Part shown: piece by piece, positions 25,701 to 33,917 of the stretch
Position numbering within the stretch: the stretch's first letter is position 1
How the letters are laid out: every line of letters starts with the position of its first letter
Assembly: GCF_022605725.1 (NCBI RefSeq)
Contig: NC_065563.1
Location: 11,558,518 to 11,622,517, forward strand
Direction: 5' to 3'
DNA from: Anthonomus grandis grandis
Lineage: Eukaryota > Arthropoda > Insecta > Coleoptera > Curculionidae
Length of the DNA stretch: 64,000 bases
Position numbers and translations under genes: made by a program
Notes under the pieces: generated by a model
Databases searched by the model: none
What the model saw: the letters and a program-made list of their open reading frames with translations, nothing else
What the model was told of the DNA's origin: nothing

Positions 25701-28700
25701 ACCAATCGGTGGTCGCTGCCTGTATCGAAAGAGTTTAAGACAGATACATCTTGGCATATGTCTCGTCTGTTGGAAATTATATTTCGTTTTTTATTTGTCC
25801 AAAGTCCACTTTCTCTGGCGGGGTTTTTTGTAAAAGGCGTTCAAACAGTATAGATTTTGATGTTGGAGGTATTCTAGTAGCATTTCTCCTCTGTCGTTTC
25901 GGTTTCCTATACTATATGATCCTATATATTTGGTGGATCGTCTTCGTTTTTTCCGGCCGATTTTCGCGTTAAAATCTCCCATAATGATTTGAAAGTTGGC
26001 GTTTTCCGACCTTTGAGCTGTCTCCATGTCTTCATAAAATTGTTTGACTTCTTGGTCTGGAGAGGAGCTTGTAGGGGCGTATACTTGGATCACTTGCATG
26101 GAGAATCTTTTATTGATCTTTAATATAATGTATATTACTCTGTTTGAAGAAGCCTCCGTTTTAGTGACTAGGTGTTTTAGTTTTTCATAGTACAAAATTA
26201 TAATAATTTTTATTAAATATTTTTGCTTCTGTGGAAAAAATGTGCCAATTTTTAAAAAATCATTCATAACTCCTTTATTTCGAATTTTACATAAGTGCAA
26301 GTGCATATCCAAACATTGATTGATTTGTCAATGGGTCTTTGACCAAAATGATGGAAAAGAGGTATATAATTATGTTAAAAGAAAGGTTGGAATTCTAATT
26401 TCTGGAAAAAATTAGAATTGAATTACTGACCTTTTAATTACGCCCTCTAAAAGCCAAATTTCGAACCCAAAAATAATTTCCAGTAATTTCTCTTGGCCAC
26501 TTTTATAATGTCAAAAAAAAAATGCAATGCTGTTCACGAGTAAACCAATATTAATGAACTAAGACCAATTAGTATTTTGCCAACTTTATCTAAACTAATT
26601 GAGAAAATCCCACAATCCCAAATTTTTCTGGTCTTTTATTCGTACTTTAAAAAATGAAGCCGATATACCTGCTCAAATGACTTATTACAACCTCTGTGTA
26701 AACGACGCTAAGAACATTGCAAACTTGTTCTCTCTGCCAGGATGCCATTAAGAACGTGAAAGGAAACAGATCTGTTGGATCTAATGGTGTTCCTGGATAT
26801 ATTATTAAGGGTTGTGTTGATTTCTTAGTAGTAAAGGCCTTTTTGCATATTTTTAACCTTCGTTTAGAAACTTCAACCTATCCTAAAGCCTGGCGTATAA
26901 GTAAAGTCATTCCAATATTAAAAAAAAAGATGCCAGGAATGAAGTAATAAATTATCGACCAGTTACTATACTAAACTCTGTATCTAAAGTGTTTGTAATT
27001 GTATTGTTTTTTACCAAAAAAGTCGACATTGACTAACCTAATAATATTTTGTCAGTATGTAATTTATACTGATATGGAAAAGGCTTTTGACAGAGTGAAA
27101 CATAGTGACATAGTAAAATTTCTCTATAAAAGTTACAAATATTATAATAAAATTAATCATTTCTTATTTAACCGATAGGCAGCAATACGTTGAAGTCAGG
27201 GGTGCAAAGTCTAATATTTACACTAGTACCTCTGGGGTTCCCCAAGGCTCCAATTTGGGACCCCTTTTGTTTTTAATTGCTATAAATGCCATATGTTTTG
27301 CTGATGACTTAAAAATGTATATGGAAATTAGTACACTAGAGGATTGTCATGTTTTAAGATTTTTGGCTATAAGCCGCACTGTACATAAATTACTGATTTT
27401 TCATGAACCAGAATTCCTTATTTAAAGGGGCGATACACATAATGCAAATATTCGCTATAAATGCACACTGGCAATTTCTGAAAAGTTCTTTCATATATAC
27501 TTCTGCCTGTATTTACAATGACCTACTTGGAGAAATTAAAGATTTATAAATTATAATTAATTTATAGTAAGTTTTCTTTTACGAGTGAATGTTGCTGAAC
27601 GTCTCGAACGTCGCAAACTTTTTGGTATAATTTTGGTTTTTCTTTTATATGCCGTAGCCGAAAATAATCCACCGCTTGGTACGGAACAATCTGATCCGCT
27701 GGCGCCGACCCAAACTCAAAATTTGTAGTACGTACGTTCTCTTCTTACACACAATCAAAACACTATGGACCCTCTTCTCTTCAAATAACTCCTTAAAATC
27801 CATAACAAAGTGTTTTTTTATTTAATAATTTTCGAATAACAACTCCTATAGCCTCACTCTAGCACTTTCTTATGGATTTTAACACATTTCTTTAGAAATA
27901 CTACTCTTTTAACTGGGCGTCTTGGCGGTATAAAGTGTGGTGGTGGTGGTACAGAACACACTTTTTTTTTAATGTTTTGGTGAAGGTTTAATTGTTTTTT
28001 CGTCTGTTTTGTCCCTCTAATAATGAAGAAATAGTTTAAGGTGTTTATGCTTTAGTCATGAATATTATATTGTTATTCCACTGTAAAGGGGAGTCGTCAC
28101 TATTGTAGAGGTACGAGAAAAAAGATGTCAATTAGAGCACAAGCTAAAATTAGCATTGCCGTGGAAACTTTATTTGCCTGCAACATCGCTGATGCAGTAA
28201 TGCCAAATTCTTATGTAGAAATGACAAAAAAACACACTTTATAATATCAGAAAATTACTATGTAATTTTTGCACTTGGAGTAAAGTATATGTAAAATCTA
28301 ACGTCAATAAGTTAAATTATCATTATTGTTATGTGTAGACATAATATAGCTGAAAATTTCCTCTTTTAAGGGTGTAAACTGGACAACAGAGAATCGATGA
28401 ATATGTTTGTAAACAAAACACTCCCCTTGGACTCAAGTTCTAAGTGTAGGCAGCATTTTGTAACGCGGAGTTGCTAAATGTTGGCAACGCCTCGGTTTAA
28501 GGTGCTGTCTGTAAGTCTTGAAGAACTATGTTAAGAAAGGCATGTAGACTGTAGACACATACAGAATCGCGACGCTGTCACGTTCTTCAAAATAAACGTC
28601 TCAACTCAAGTGTCTCCAAAAATTCATATAAACTGAAAACATTTGGCAACAGTATGCTGTCTGCAAGTCATCGCTTCATTAGCACCATTTAGAGAAAAAC

Positions 28701-29354
28701 GTATTCATGACGGTTCGATATGCTGCCTGCAAAAATGATTGATTTAATAGGGTAAATTGTATTAAGAGAGGCATGGAGACAGCTGACTGAACCGCAACGT
28801 GGTCGTATATAGAAAAGTTAAAAAAATAAATAGTGTTCATATAAAACGCAATATAAACAGTTTTGTAATTAAGAATGTCATTCCGGCTCAATTTGCTGTT
28901 TCCAAGTCTTCAGGGGGGAGAAGTTTGCCCATATCAAGGAATGCGGGCAAACAGCAAATCGCACCTTCCAGACGTTTTAACTCGAATTCTGAATTAGGTT
29001 AGGTATAGTTACCGGGAACTGCCCTGTAATCCATTTATGGACTTTTGACAATGGGAGCATATTGTACCGCCACGTTGCCATATGGTCCATTAAAAATAGT
29101 TAAATCCAAGAATATTTCGGAAATTTGCCAATTGATCATTTGGGAATACCGCGGTCTATACTTCTTAAAATGATTATATATAATTGCACTTTAATAATGG
29201 TATATAGATAACATAGTAAACTACGACGTTGTCAGGTTGTAAATTAAGCAATTTTCTTCGGAAATATTAGAATTTGTTTAAATGTCTAATTTGCTGCATG
29301 AAGCGTTTGGCATTACTTTGGTTCAGTTTGCTGTCGGTACTTCATAAAGATTAC

Positions 29355-29388
<34 letters not shown>

Positions 29389-32300
29389 GGGAAAGGCGTG
29401 CAGACAGCACAGAGCACCACGGCACGGCGTTGCCAGACGTTTTTAATAGTAAATAAACAAATTTCAAACTTACCATAATATTCTAATCAACCTGCATCAA
29501 AAGTATAATTTTCCTATATTTAAAAAATAAAGGTTTACTGCGAAAGTAGATAAAATAGGTAAATTCAACATATTAGCAAGCAATTTCCTCTACAGATTCC
29601 CAATAACCAATAGCAATTTACCACTGGACAATGTCGCGGTGCACGTAGCATTCTGTACCGCGGTGTTTCCAATTGACAATATTGACAGGTTGGTTATGGG
29701 CATTTGAAACTCACCTAACGTAAGAATCATTTTTATCAACGTAATCAACATTTGACAACGTGGCGGTGCTGTATGCTGTCCGCACATTTAAAAAGTTAAT
29801 GCTTCATTCATTGAATTCGTCCAGACAGTTCAATTCTGGTTTAGGTTAAGTGTTAAAAATAATTTTTCTTTTGATATTGCCTCGTTTACAGACCTTCGAC
29901 ATGTGTCAGTACCGCGGTGCAGAGAGCATACCGTACCGCGGTTGTGTATATTTTTTGGTTGGGTGCACATAGCCCAATTAAATTAAAAATGTTCAGACGT
30001 TCGTCATTTGACAACAACGCGGTCCACGTGCTGTTTGCACGCCTTCCAGACAACTGGACAAGACAACGACAAAAGCGCTTTATCAGGAGAAGTGCCACAA
30101 TGTAAGATATTTTTGCAATGTCTGTGACTCTCCGACACTCAAATACTTGCACGACAAAGTCTCTCATCTACAAAAAAGTCAGATCCCCCTTGAAATTGTT
30201 GAAGCATTGGGAACATGCCTAAAAAAGAACAACGAACTGTTCCCTGTATTATCTGAGATCTACGACGTTCTGAGCTGCCATGACTCGAAATGGAAGACCT
30301 TATACGATAAAATAGATGAAATTCATAGCCTCCATACGAGAACTCCTGAAAACGGAAAAGAAACCTTATTCCATTTCATCAGGGAAATGAAGCAAGGCAT
30401 TTTTAATCTCTCGTCTATTCTCCTGGATAATCATGGAGATTCTGTTAAGGTCCAGATACACGACTCATCAAGGGAAGAGCTCGCAAAGGAAATGGGTGAT
30501 CTCCGAAAAAGTGTTAACCAAATGGCACTTTCCATCGACAATTTAACTTCTGAGGGGAAACACGAATAGTGGAAGTAGCCTCCTGAAACCAAAAAAATCC
30601 AGTTCAACGCAGACCGAGCATTTGGAAAACCCTACAGATGTGAAGACTCCCATAAACAAAACCACTCCTCCTCCTTCTAAATCTTTTGTAAAAAAAGAAT
30701 GGGTATACGTGGTTGTGTCTAGGATCCCCTCATCCTATACAGCAAATCAACTTGCACACTACGTCAAGGAGAAACTTAAAACCACGGACTTTGTTAGATG
30801 CTTTCCTATACTGAAGAACAAGGACTTCAAAGTTGGCGTGCAAAAAAAGGAGCACCTAAAAACTTTAAAAGACCCAACTAGGTGGCCAGCAGGTACAATT
30901 GTAGATGGCTACAAATTGAATGCTTCAACCCATCCAGATTCACCAACATCCAAGATTCAGCCACCACCAGAAGCCACTGTTACGCCAGAGAGATCTTTAA
31001 GAATTGCTTCAGACAAGGAAGCAATCGTTGCGAGTAAGTTCCTTGCACGGGAACCATCTATAACCAGTTATAGTATCACTACCTATAACTAAAATTTGGA
31101 CAAAAATTTAAAGAACAAAAAATCAAAGCAGGCAAAATATACGGGGATTTTATAATGGAAAGATACCTATTCTCTCTTTTACTTTTTCTGTGTTGCTCTT
31201 CTTAGTATTTGTTGATTGTAGCCTGCCAGTGCTGCTCTAGTTCGTCCAGATGCCATTGGAGTATGGTCGATATTCTCTTTCTTCCCTTATTCTTCGTCGC
31301 CTTGGATGTCTCCTGTTGCTCTTGGGCCTCGGAAGCCTCTTCCTTTCCAGTCTGTATGTCCCTAAAGACCCTGATGCTGTCTTCGTCATCTGAGCTTTCT
31401 TGTTCTGTAGTTTCAATCGTGGGCGTTGGAGGTGCGCTGTCGTTCAGAAATAGAGTTGATTTATTTACGATTGGCTCCAACAATTTATTTTGACCTATTG
31501 TTTTAGGCTTTTCTGCCGTATATTCTTCGTTGTTTACAAACAGTCTATTCCTTTGTATTTTGGCAGTAAATTTTTTCTCTCTGGCCACTTTCAAAAAATC
31601 ATACAGAACCTTCTTTTCTTGTCGTTTTTCTTGAGTGACACTGATTCCACTGCCCCTTAATTTCCTGACGTTTCAAAGCACCTGTTGCGCAGAGATTTCT
31701 TTAACAAATTTGACTAAAACGGGTTTAGTCCTGTTTTGCCCGCCAATCCTATAGAAATTGTCGCCAGGTAATATTTTAATATCTAACTTTTTATTTTAAA
31801 AATCTAACAAAATATCTTCCAACGACTTTTCCTCTGCCTCTGCCAGACCAAATATTAAAATATTTCTTCGCTTTAGTTGCTCCTCTTGAAATGTGATTTT
31901 TTTCTTCAAGTTACTGTTTTCCGTTTGAAGCTGTTGCGCGACGTTTTCCAGGTGGTCTATCAGCAAACTCTTCCTTAATGTTCTGTACATCTTGGCTAGT
32001 ACGTTGTAGCAAAGCATAGATTTGCTCATTGCTTACATTTCCGTTACCCATTAGTTATCCGAAATATGGTGGCTCTTCGTAGAACCATATCTCGTGACCT
32101 AGTCACCATTAAATCGTGGTGCGATTCAAATCTCTTGTGCCTTAACGTCTCAAAAACTAAAGTATTATCATTTAGCGGTGCGTTGCAACCTTTTGTAATT
32201 AATAACAACAGAATGGAGGTCGTTGATTGCGTAAAGTTCTTGGGACTGATGGTAGACAACTCTTTAAAATGGGATATCCACATCGATTCCTTATTTAAAA

Positions 32301-33320
32301 AATTAAGTTCTGCATGTTTTGCACTGAGATCAGTATCCAGAGAGCTAAGTTTGACAATGGCTATAACAGTTTATTATGCCCTGTTTGAGTCGCACCTCCG
32401 ATATGACCTTCCGTTTTGGGGTACGTGTGGTGCGACTCAATTTGAGCGCATATTTAAGCTACAAAAGAGAGCTATACGTTATTCATTAAGACTAAATTAA
32501 AGACTAACTCTTCCTTCCTTATTTATATTTGAATCCGTCTGCCTAATTCGCAAGCACTTAACAGATATGTCAGAAAGGCCATCTCACAATTATCCTCTTA
32601 GAAACGCAGAGTATGATCTTTATCTACCAACCCTATGATCAGAACTAGTTAAACGATCCATTCTTTACAATGCAAAAAAATGCACAATCATCTCCCATTT
32701 GAAATCAAATCAATAACAACTTTTTCCAAATTTCAGAAAGCTCTGAAATCATACTTGCTGGAGAGAGCCTTATACACAGTAAACGACTTTTTTTAATAAT
32801 TAATGTTATGTAATTTTAAGCACGCGCTTCCTAAACGCTGGTAAATCTGTTTATGTTGTTATGATAATGTACATAAATAATATTCGTATATTATGTAAAC
32901 AAATTAGTAGTTTGCTAATAATGTTTTTGTAAACAACTGCCTTTTGCCGACTTTGTATACAAGTGAATGTATATATATTTTATGGAAATGTGACCTAAAC
33001 AACTTATAAAATTGTTAAGTTTTTTGTATGTTTTGTTGTATTTTTTGTTTTGTCTTTGTGTATATTTTGTTTGTATGATTTATTTAAATAATAGCTTTGT
33101 CGACAAAATTTTAAATTTTAGGATAATAAAGCATTGATTGATTGAATTTTTGTTGCCAAGTTACACTTAAACTATTTCTTTACTACTCCATATAGTCCAG
33201 TGTCTATTTCCTGTCCTGTACTAACTTTGACCACTTTTTTTTTAATTAAATCAATTTCTTCTTATTTTTCCAGGCAACTCCGAGTCGCTTTTGATCAACG
33301 AGGATCAACAACCATCGTAG
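10572..33320 (+). CDS. spin: Protein spinster (lysosomal MFS transporter), 3' eight exons
   Basis: Joined exons 10572-10786, 10841-10992, 17556-17759, 18582-18710, 18773-19034, 19092-19190, 19649-19898 and 33274-33320 give about 451 codons plus a stop, in frame at every junction and with GT/AG at each intron. Family: Spns/spinster, 12-helix MFS transporters of late endosomes and lysosomes that export lysolipids or sphingolipids and affect autophagic lysosome reformation. Visible signatures are GYLGDRYSRKWLM (MFS motif A), GIGEASYSTIAPT, PVGSGLGYIVG, ATSWMEDVK, STAGFTCVAFVAGALAWWGP, RRSTAEGFQLLISHALGDAGSPYL. The C-terminus after the last helix is short (ends NEDQQPS). The N-terminus and first helix are missing: the first exon here starts inside a Gly codon, and no upstream exon was found in 1-10571. 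The 13.4-kb last intron and the 6.6-kb intron are filled with TEs. Assignment is secure; substrate is inherited from the family. Confidence 0.94.
10841..10992 (+). CDS. spin: spin exon (GIGEASYS segment)
   Basis: Acceptor TTTTTTTTAG; begins NYWFFLLFRAMVGIG and ends inside the Ser codon of PVGS with the donor GTATGT. The intron before it is only 54 bp, whereas the next is 6.6 kb and TE-filled. Confidence 0.93.
10993..12019. other. spin intron, no gene seen
   Basis: No coding similarity recognised. A minus open frame at 11797-12003 has no motif that I can place. Several short TGATCA/CATTGA inverted motifs occur near 11620-11690. Confidence 0.4.
12129..12322 (+). pseudogene. PHD-type zinc-finger start of a LINE ORF1 (broken)
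   Basis: Reading + from the ATG at 12129 gives a Cys-rich segment: CTKCKAAVTC, then YPCDHCRSMVCQ, an in-frame TGA, then RAVVLSKRSMPFYCKECL. Spaced CxxC pairs and the end YCKEC fit the PHD-like N-terminus of ORF1 proteins of CR1/Jockey-type LINEs; a matching end (YFCNVC) opens the ORF1 fragment at 30084. The frame stops at about 12322, where minus-strand piggyBac coding sequence begins, so two TEs are joined head on. Confidence 0.6.
12320..13848 (-). pseudogene. piggyBac-type transposase relic 1 (minus)
   Basis: Minus-strand cut-and-paste transposase of the PGBD family in pieces. The N-terminal acidic segment GFSLAEALDMVYNDD lies near 13500-13360. The block LTARQLRAPAEIRLYN to RCFIAILFVSG is 13300-12854. 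After a frame break, MRRDRFLQITRFLHCS to GTIRENRMPS is 12808-12320. Two of the three catalytic Asp are visible (AYDESM and LYMDN); the third Asp and the C-terminal Cys-rich region are deleted at the junction near 12320. The right terminus reads TTAACCCATTAACGCC inward from TTAA at 13849-13852, as expected for piggyBac, which duplicates TTAA. The left terminus is lost. Confidence 0.88.
13853..17219 (-). mobile_element. LINE family A copy 2, host of two piggyBac insertions (minus)
   Basis: The minus-strand RT fragment is homologous to the copy at 9425-10290, but split. Its right part (about 17130-16656) reads INYRSVCLQSAIPKLLDSL, then DFSKAFDSVNHSLLLEKLRL. After the piggyBac element at 14275-16651 is left out, it continues as an AEDL-TFYRV block into LLQDDLNRLSEW and ALNVGKCSY down to about 14140. 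The piece next to TTAA at 13849 (13853-13920) matches the copy-1 FDEHLNF region. About 190 bp of unrelated sequence (13930-14130) is extra relative to copy 1. The catalytic FADD is AED here and there are many stops, so it is dead. Confidence 0.78.
14275..16651 (+). mobile_element. piggyBac-type element 2 with both termini and TTAA duplication
   Basis: A 2,377-bp element bounded by TTAA at 14271-14274 and 16652-16655. Its ends are inverted: the left begins CCTCTTCCACTC, and the right, read inward on the other strand, begins CCCCTTCCGCTC. The transposase on + is broken into frames: an acidic N-terminus (from the ATG at 14630), then FIALYFLTGL, AIDEQLMLYKGR, WYTS, GSVDAVDQ and LHLLHLMLLNS. It ends with a Cys/His-rich tail (VCVICKRRGVRK, CCIACPDKPG) just before a TAA near 16271. 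The first and third catalytic Asp are readable, but the second is Asn (VNNWYTS at about 15540-15560 where the family has VDN), so this copy is inactive. Confidence 0.92.
17221..17555. other. spin intron remainder, no gene seen
   Basis: AT-rich intron ending in the TTTTTCAG acceptor of the exon at 17556. Just left of it, 17176-17207 is a perfect short hairpin (AGGGAGAACA and its complement) at the edge of the LINE. Confidence 0.5.
17556..17759 (+). CDS. spin: spin exon (GLGYIVG to MEDVKEIVK)
   Basis: Acceptor CTTTTTCAG; completes the Ser codon and continues GLGYIVGAETAKLLG. Noticeably GC-rich third positions compared with the flanking TE DNA. Donor GTCAGT at 17760. Confidence 0.93.
17900..18530 (+). 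pseudogene. Penelope-like element RT fragment (plus)
   Basis: Plus-strand RT of the Penelope type, broken by frameshifts. Readable blocks are MRPI/STIGSPTYNISKFL and LKLPYGCFSVKNSQQF, then VSFDVSSLFPSIPIPETL in another frame, then AMGNCLSPLLAELFMNRF, the catalytic WLRYVDDVFAVFD, and FEQETNNQLPFLDTLV-like sequence by 18530. DVxSLFxSIP, MGxxLSPxLA and RYVDD are diagnostic of Penelope RTs. The GIY-YIG endonuclease is absent. It lies in the 822-bp spin intron 17760-18581. Confidence 0.9.
18582..18710 (+). CDS. spin: spin exon (STAGFTCVAFVAGALAWWGP)
   Basis: Acceptor TTTTTTTAG. Joins in frame as VK-C-KSFVLSTAGF, matching the most conserved central segment of spinster proteins. Donor GTAAGA at 18711; the 62-bp intron that follows carries a (GA)n run. 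Confidence 0.92.
18773..19034 (+). CDS. spin: spin exon (FRFGIVGMLSGL to VADILL)
   Basis: Acceptor AATTTCCAG. Encodes two to three membrane helices with a loop of basic residues (RLRHRFRR) between them. Donor GTGAGT at 19035, phase 0. Confidence 0.93.
19092..19190 (+). CDS. spin: spin exon (RRSTAEGFQLLISHALGDAGS)
   Basis: Acceptor TTTTTAG, phase 0, starts YVIMPLRRSTAEG. This is the conserved intracellular loop and following helix of the family. Donor GTAAGT at 19191. Confidence 0.93.
19191..19648. other. spin intron, no gene seen
   Basis: 458-bp intron between the exons ending 19190 and starting 19649. No TE coding or repeat recognised. Confidence 0.6.
19649..19898 (+). CDS. spin: spin exon with Thr-rich luminal loop and last helix
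   Basis: Acceptor ATGACAG, phase 0. Encodes LSEAFRIMLEGK, then a Thr-rich loop made by an (ACC)n run, then the final helix (FTTCFIEVIGALFFLLNALY) and a charged tail. It could read through its donor to a TAA at 19910-19912, but G|GTAAGA at 19899 is a strong donor and phase fits the exon at 33274. Confidence 0.92.
19899..20949. other. Start of the 13.4-kb spin intron, no gene seen
   Basis: AT-rich. The part from about 20500 may be the 3' untranslated portion of the mariner-type element whose transposase end lies at 20950-21009 on minus. No open frame with recognisable coding. Confidence 0.4.
20950..21009 (-). pseudogene. C-terminal tip of a mariner-type transposase (minus)
   Basis: Minus-strand reading gives RISKCIEANEGCFE then a stop, the hallmark C-terminal end (R-x-x-x-CIxANGGHFE) of a large group of Tc1/mariner-superfamily transposases in arthropods. 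Only about 20 codons are readable. Similar tips occur at 40846 (minus) and 44868 (plus). Confidence 0.5.
21010..21537. other. Non-coding spacer left of the pogo element
   Basis: No gene recognised. The TA at 21536-21537 is the left target dinucleotide of the pogo element. Confidence 0.5.
21538..24394 (-). mobile_element. pogo-type DNA transposon with both TIRs and TA duplication
   Basis: A 2,857-bp element. The left end starts CCGTCAAATGGGGTTAAGTG and the right end finishes with its near-perfect complement (CACTTAACCCCGTTTGACGG). TA flanks both sides (21536-21537 and 24395-24396). The motif GATTCACTT(T)A(A)CCC recurs inside both ends, including an internal palindrome at 21714-21751 and copies near 23985 and 24360, which look like subterminal transposase sites. 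It carries one minus-strand transposase gene (23884-22097). It is the best-preserved DNA transposon in the window. Confidence 0.93.
22097..23884 (-). pseudogene. pogo/jerky-type transposase (nearly intact)
   Basis: Starts at the ATG at 23884 (MPRIYKKKLGPQG). Residues about 15-65 are a psq-type helix-turn-helix (SMRQASERFGVPFSTIQRR). Next is a CENP-B/Tc5-like DNA-binding part with GMDWFKSFISRN. The DDE domain shows all three acids: NYDETN, IGDNLNCH and LLQPLDVAYFRPLK. The C-terminus is acidic and ends near 22097. Two breaks: a short gap or frameshift at about 23400-23425, between REVIL and VPAQNIINYDETN, and a frameshift in an A-run at about 22510. The triad is intact but the gene cannot be translated as one frame. 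Known function of the family: cut-and-paste transposition at TA. Confidence 0.9.
24450..26210 (-). pseudogene. RTE-type LINE ORF2 fragment (endonuclease + RT, minus)
   Basis: Minus-strand pieces in order. The endonuclease half is readable from about 26210 (VTKTEASSNRVIY, IQVYAPTSS, IMGDFNAKIG with the catalytic Asp/Asn). The linker is KRTARDSKKYREICKTINKE-like (25705-25229). The RT N-terminal part contains LRKALKQMKNRKAPGEDRV and PESWQNAEVVLIFKK (25225-24773). Last come YDNATLQVTI and KKGVRQGDTISTKLF (24651 down to about 24480). The QGDxISxKLF block is typical of RTE-like enzymes. The catalytic FADD block and 3' end are missing, and the 5' end of the endonuclease is missing. Several frameshifts; inactive. 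Confidence 0.85.
26556..27370 (+). pseudogene. Degraded LINE RT pieces (plus)
   Basis: Two plus-strand RT fragments. 26556-26610 reads LRPISILPTLSKLIEKI. From about 26690 a second copy reads GSNGVPGYIIKGCVD, TYPKAWRISKVIPILKKK, and in another frame NYRPVTILNSVSKVF; then TDMEKAFDRVKH, SGVPQGSNLGPLLFL and, after a small deletion, CFADDLKMYMEISTLEDC. Multiple stops and frame changes; no endonuclease or tail seen. Confidence 0.75.
27568..27728 (+). CDS. Candidate alternative last exon of spin (speculative)
   Basis: A 56-codon open stretch (27561-27728) ends in TAG. It encodes a positively charged start (AERLERRK), one hydrophobic helix (LFGIILVFLLYAV) and a polar tail rich in Pro, Thr and Gln. 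Two possible acceptors, TTTATAG before 27568 and TTTTCTTTTACGAG before 27585, both give the phase needed to join the spin donor at 19898, which leaves one base of a codon. Codons are GC-richer than the flanks. I do not recognise the protein, and no AATAAA follows closely. It could equally be an unrecognised TE remnant. Confidence 0.2.
27729..28440. other. Non-coding intron segment
   Basis: No gene or clear repeat recognised. Confidence 0.45.
28441..30083. repeat. Degenerate short-unit repeat region
   Basis: Related phrases recur irregularly: GCTGTCTG(C/T)AAGTC-like words near 28503, 28658, 28720, 28899, 29327 and 29772; AAGGC(A/G)TG(T/C)AGAC-like words near 28537, 28766 and 29393, and inverted near 30029; and CGCGGT/CGCAACG words throughout. 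Spacing is about 60-450 bp and diverged, so this is an old, scrambled array rather than a clean tandem. It also holds a (TA)n run at about 29355-29388 and a small GTTTGCCC/GGGCAAAC hairpin at 28922-28951. Confidence 0.45.
30084..31092 (+). pseudogene. LINE ORF1 fragment: zinc-finger end, coiled coil, RNA-binding-like domain
   Basis: Plus strand, two frames. It opens with a Cys-rich end (YFCNVCDSPTL) that corresponds to the last Cys pair of a PHD finger. It then runs to 30569 as a helical, charged region (SREELAKEMGDLRKSVNQMA). After a stop and frameshift it continues 30622-31092: a Pro/Thr linker and VYVVVSRIPSSYTANQL, DFVRCFPILKNKDFKVGV, which looks like the RRM-like domain of CR1/Jockey-type ORF1 proteins. 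Stops and the missing N-terminus make it non-functional. It may belong with the RT end at 32052-33148. Confidence 0.65.
31202..32051 (-). pseudogene. LINE ORF1 (transposase_22/L1-ORF1-like), minus
   Basis: Minus strand from about 32051 (MGNGNVSNEQIYALLQRT). One frameshift leads to a coiled coil (LENVAQQLQTENSNLKKKI), then EEQLKRRNILIFGLAEAEEK. Across a gap: FYRIGGQNRTKPVLVKFV, LRGSGISVTQEKRQEKKVLY, then FLKVAREKKFTAKIQRNRLF and an acidic tail ending near 31202. This order (coiled coil, RRNILIFGL, RPVLVKF, REKK...RNRL) is that of L1-ORF1-like proteins encoded by arthropod LINEs. It could be the ORF1 that goes with the minus RTE-type ORF2 at 26210-24450; that is inference. Confidence 0.7.
32052..33148 (+). 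pseudogene. LINE RT C-terminal end and 3' tail (plus)
   Basis: Plus strand. The open part 32066-32500 reads IKSWCDSNLLCLNVSKTKVLSF, CVKFLGLMVDNSLKWDIHI and FESHLRYDLPFWGTCG, the conserved RT-thumb region after the catalytic site in Jockey/CR1-like LINEs. Coding similarity continues with stops to about 32790 (PSHNYPLRNAEYDLYLP). The 3' untranslated part ends in a short ATTGATTG repeat at 33134-33148, like a LINE tail. The catalytic YADD part is missing on the left, where the minus ORF1 of another element begins. Confidence 0.75.
33274..33320 (+). CDS. spin: spin terminal exon
   Basis: Acceptor TTATTTTTCCAG. Completes a Gly codon and encodes NSESLLINEDQQPS then TAG. It lies only about 125 bp beyond the 3' tail of a LINE in the same intron. 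Phase and the acidic tail style support it; it is short, so confidence is lower than for the core exons. Confidence 0.8.
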
Positions 33321-33904
33321 TCGGTTTCACTTTTTAGCCCTTTAAGCGCAAAAGAGAGGGAATGTGTGTGCGTTTTATTATTTATTTGCTTGTTTACGTG
33401 AGGTACTTTTATACAGTGCTTTTGAAGCATATTGTGTGTAGGAATGAGTAGGTACAGAGAAACGTGTAAATACTCTCTGTACTAGTGTATATATAAGTAA
33501 AGTGATTAATATTTATATTTCGGTTTGCATAGAATTAAATTCATTTATCCGGTTTGTGTTCCACAAATAGACTGAACGGTAGATGCTAAACAACTCATTT
33601 GTAAATATCCATTTTATGAACGTTGTTCGCGGCGATACTTGCATGGGGGTCATAAGACAGTTTCCTTCCAATAAACCAGTTGTACTTATCAGTATTTCTT
33701 AAACAGCTAATGAGCATCTTACTATTTGACTGCCACTGGTGCGTCAGAGTTGATCTGAACGTCTCCGTGTGGCGGCACCACTAATAACACGCTAAAGACT
33801 GATCTTACCACCTAATAATTAAGGATAATCCACATTATTATGGATTTTCGTTTGAAAACCGCCTTATTTGTATGAAATAAATGAAATGTTTCGTCACAGG
33901 TGTC
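33321..33904 (+). other. spin: spin 3' untranslated region
   Basis: Follows the spin stop; no coding. It ends near the AATAAA at 33876-33881. Confidence 0.6.
33876..33881 (+). terminator. Poly(A) signal AATAAA for spin
   Basis: Canonical AATAAA about 560 bp after the spin stop codon. The minus-strand signal of Chk2 lies 30 bp further right. Confidence 0.55.
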
Positions 33905-33911
33905 TCATAGT

Positions 33912-33917
33912 TTTATT
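33912..33917 (-). terminator. Poly(A) signal AATAAA for Chk2 (minus)
   Basis: Plus TTTATT, i.e. minus AATAAA, with a second overlapping copy at 33916-33921. It is the first canonical signal that I see downstream of the Chk2 stop at 34810, so the 3' UTR would be about 0.9 kb. Confidence 0.45.
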
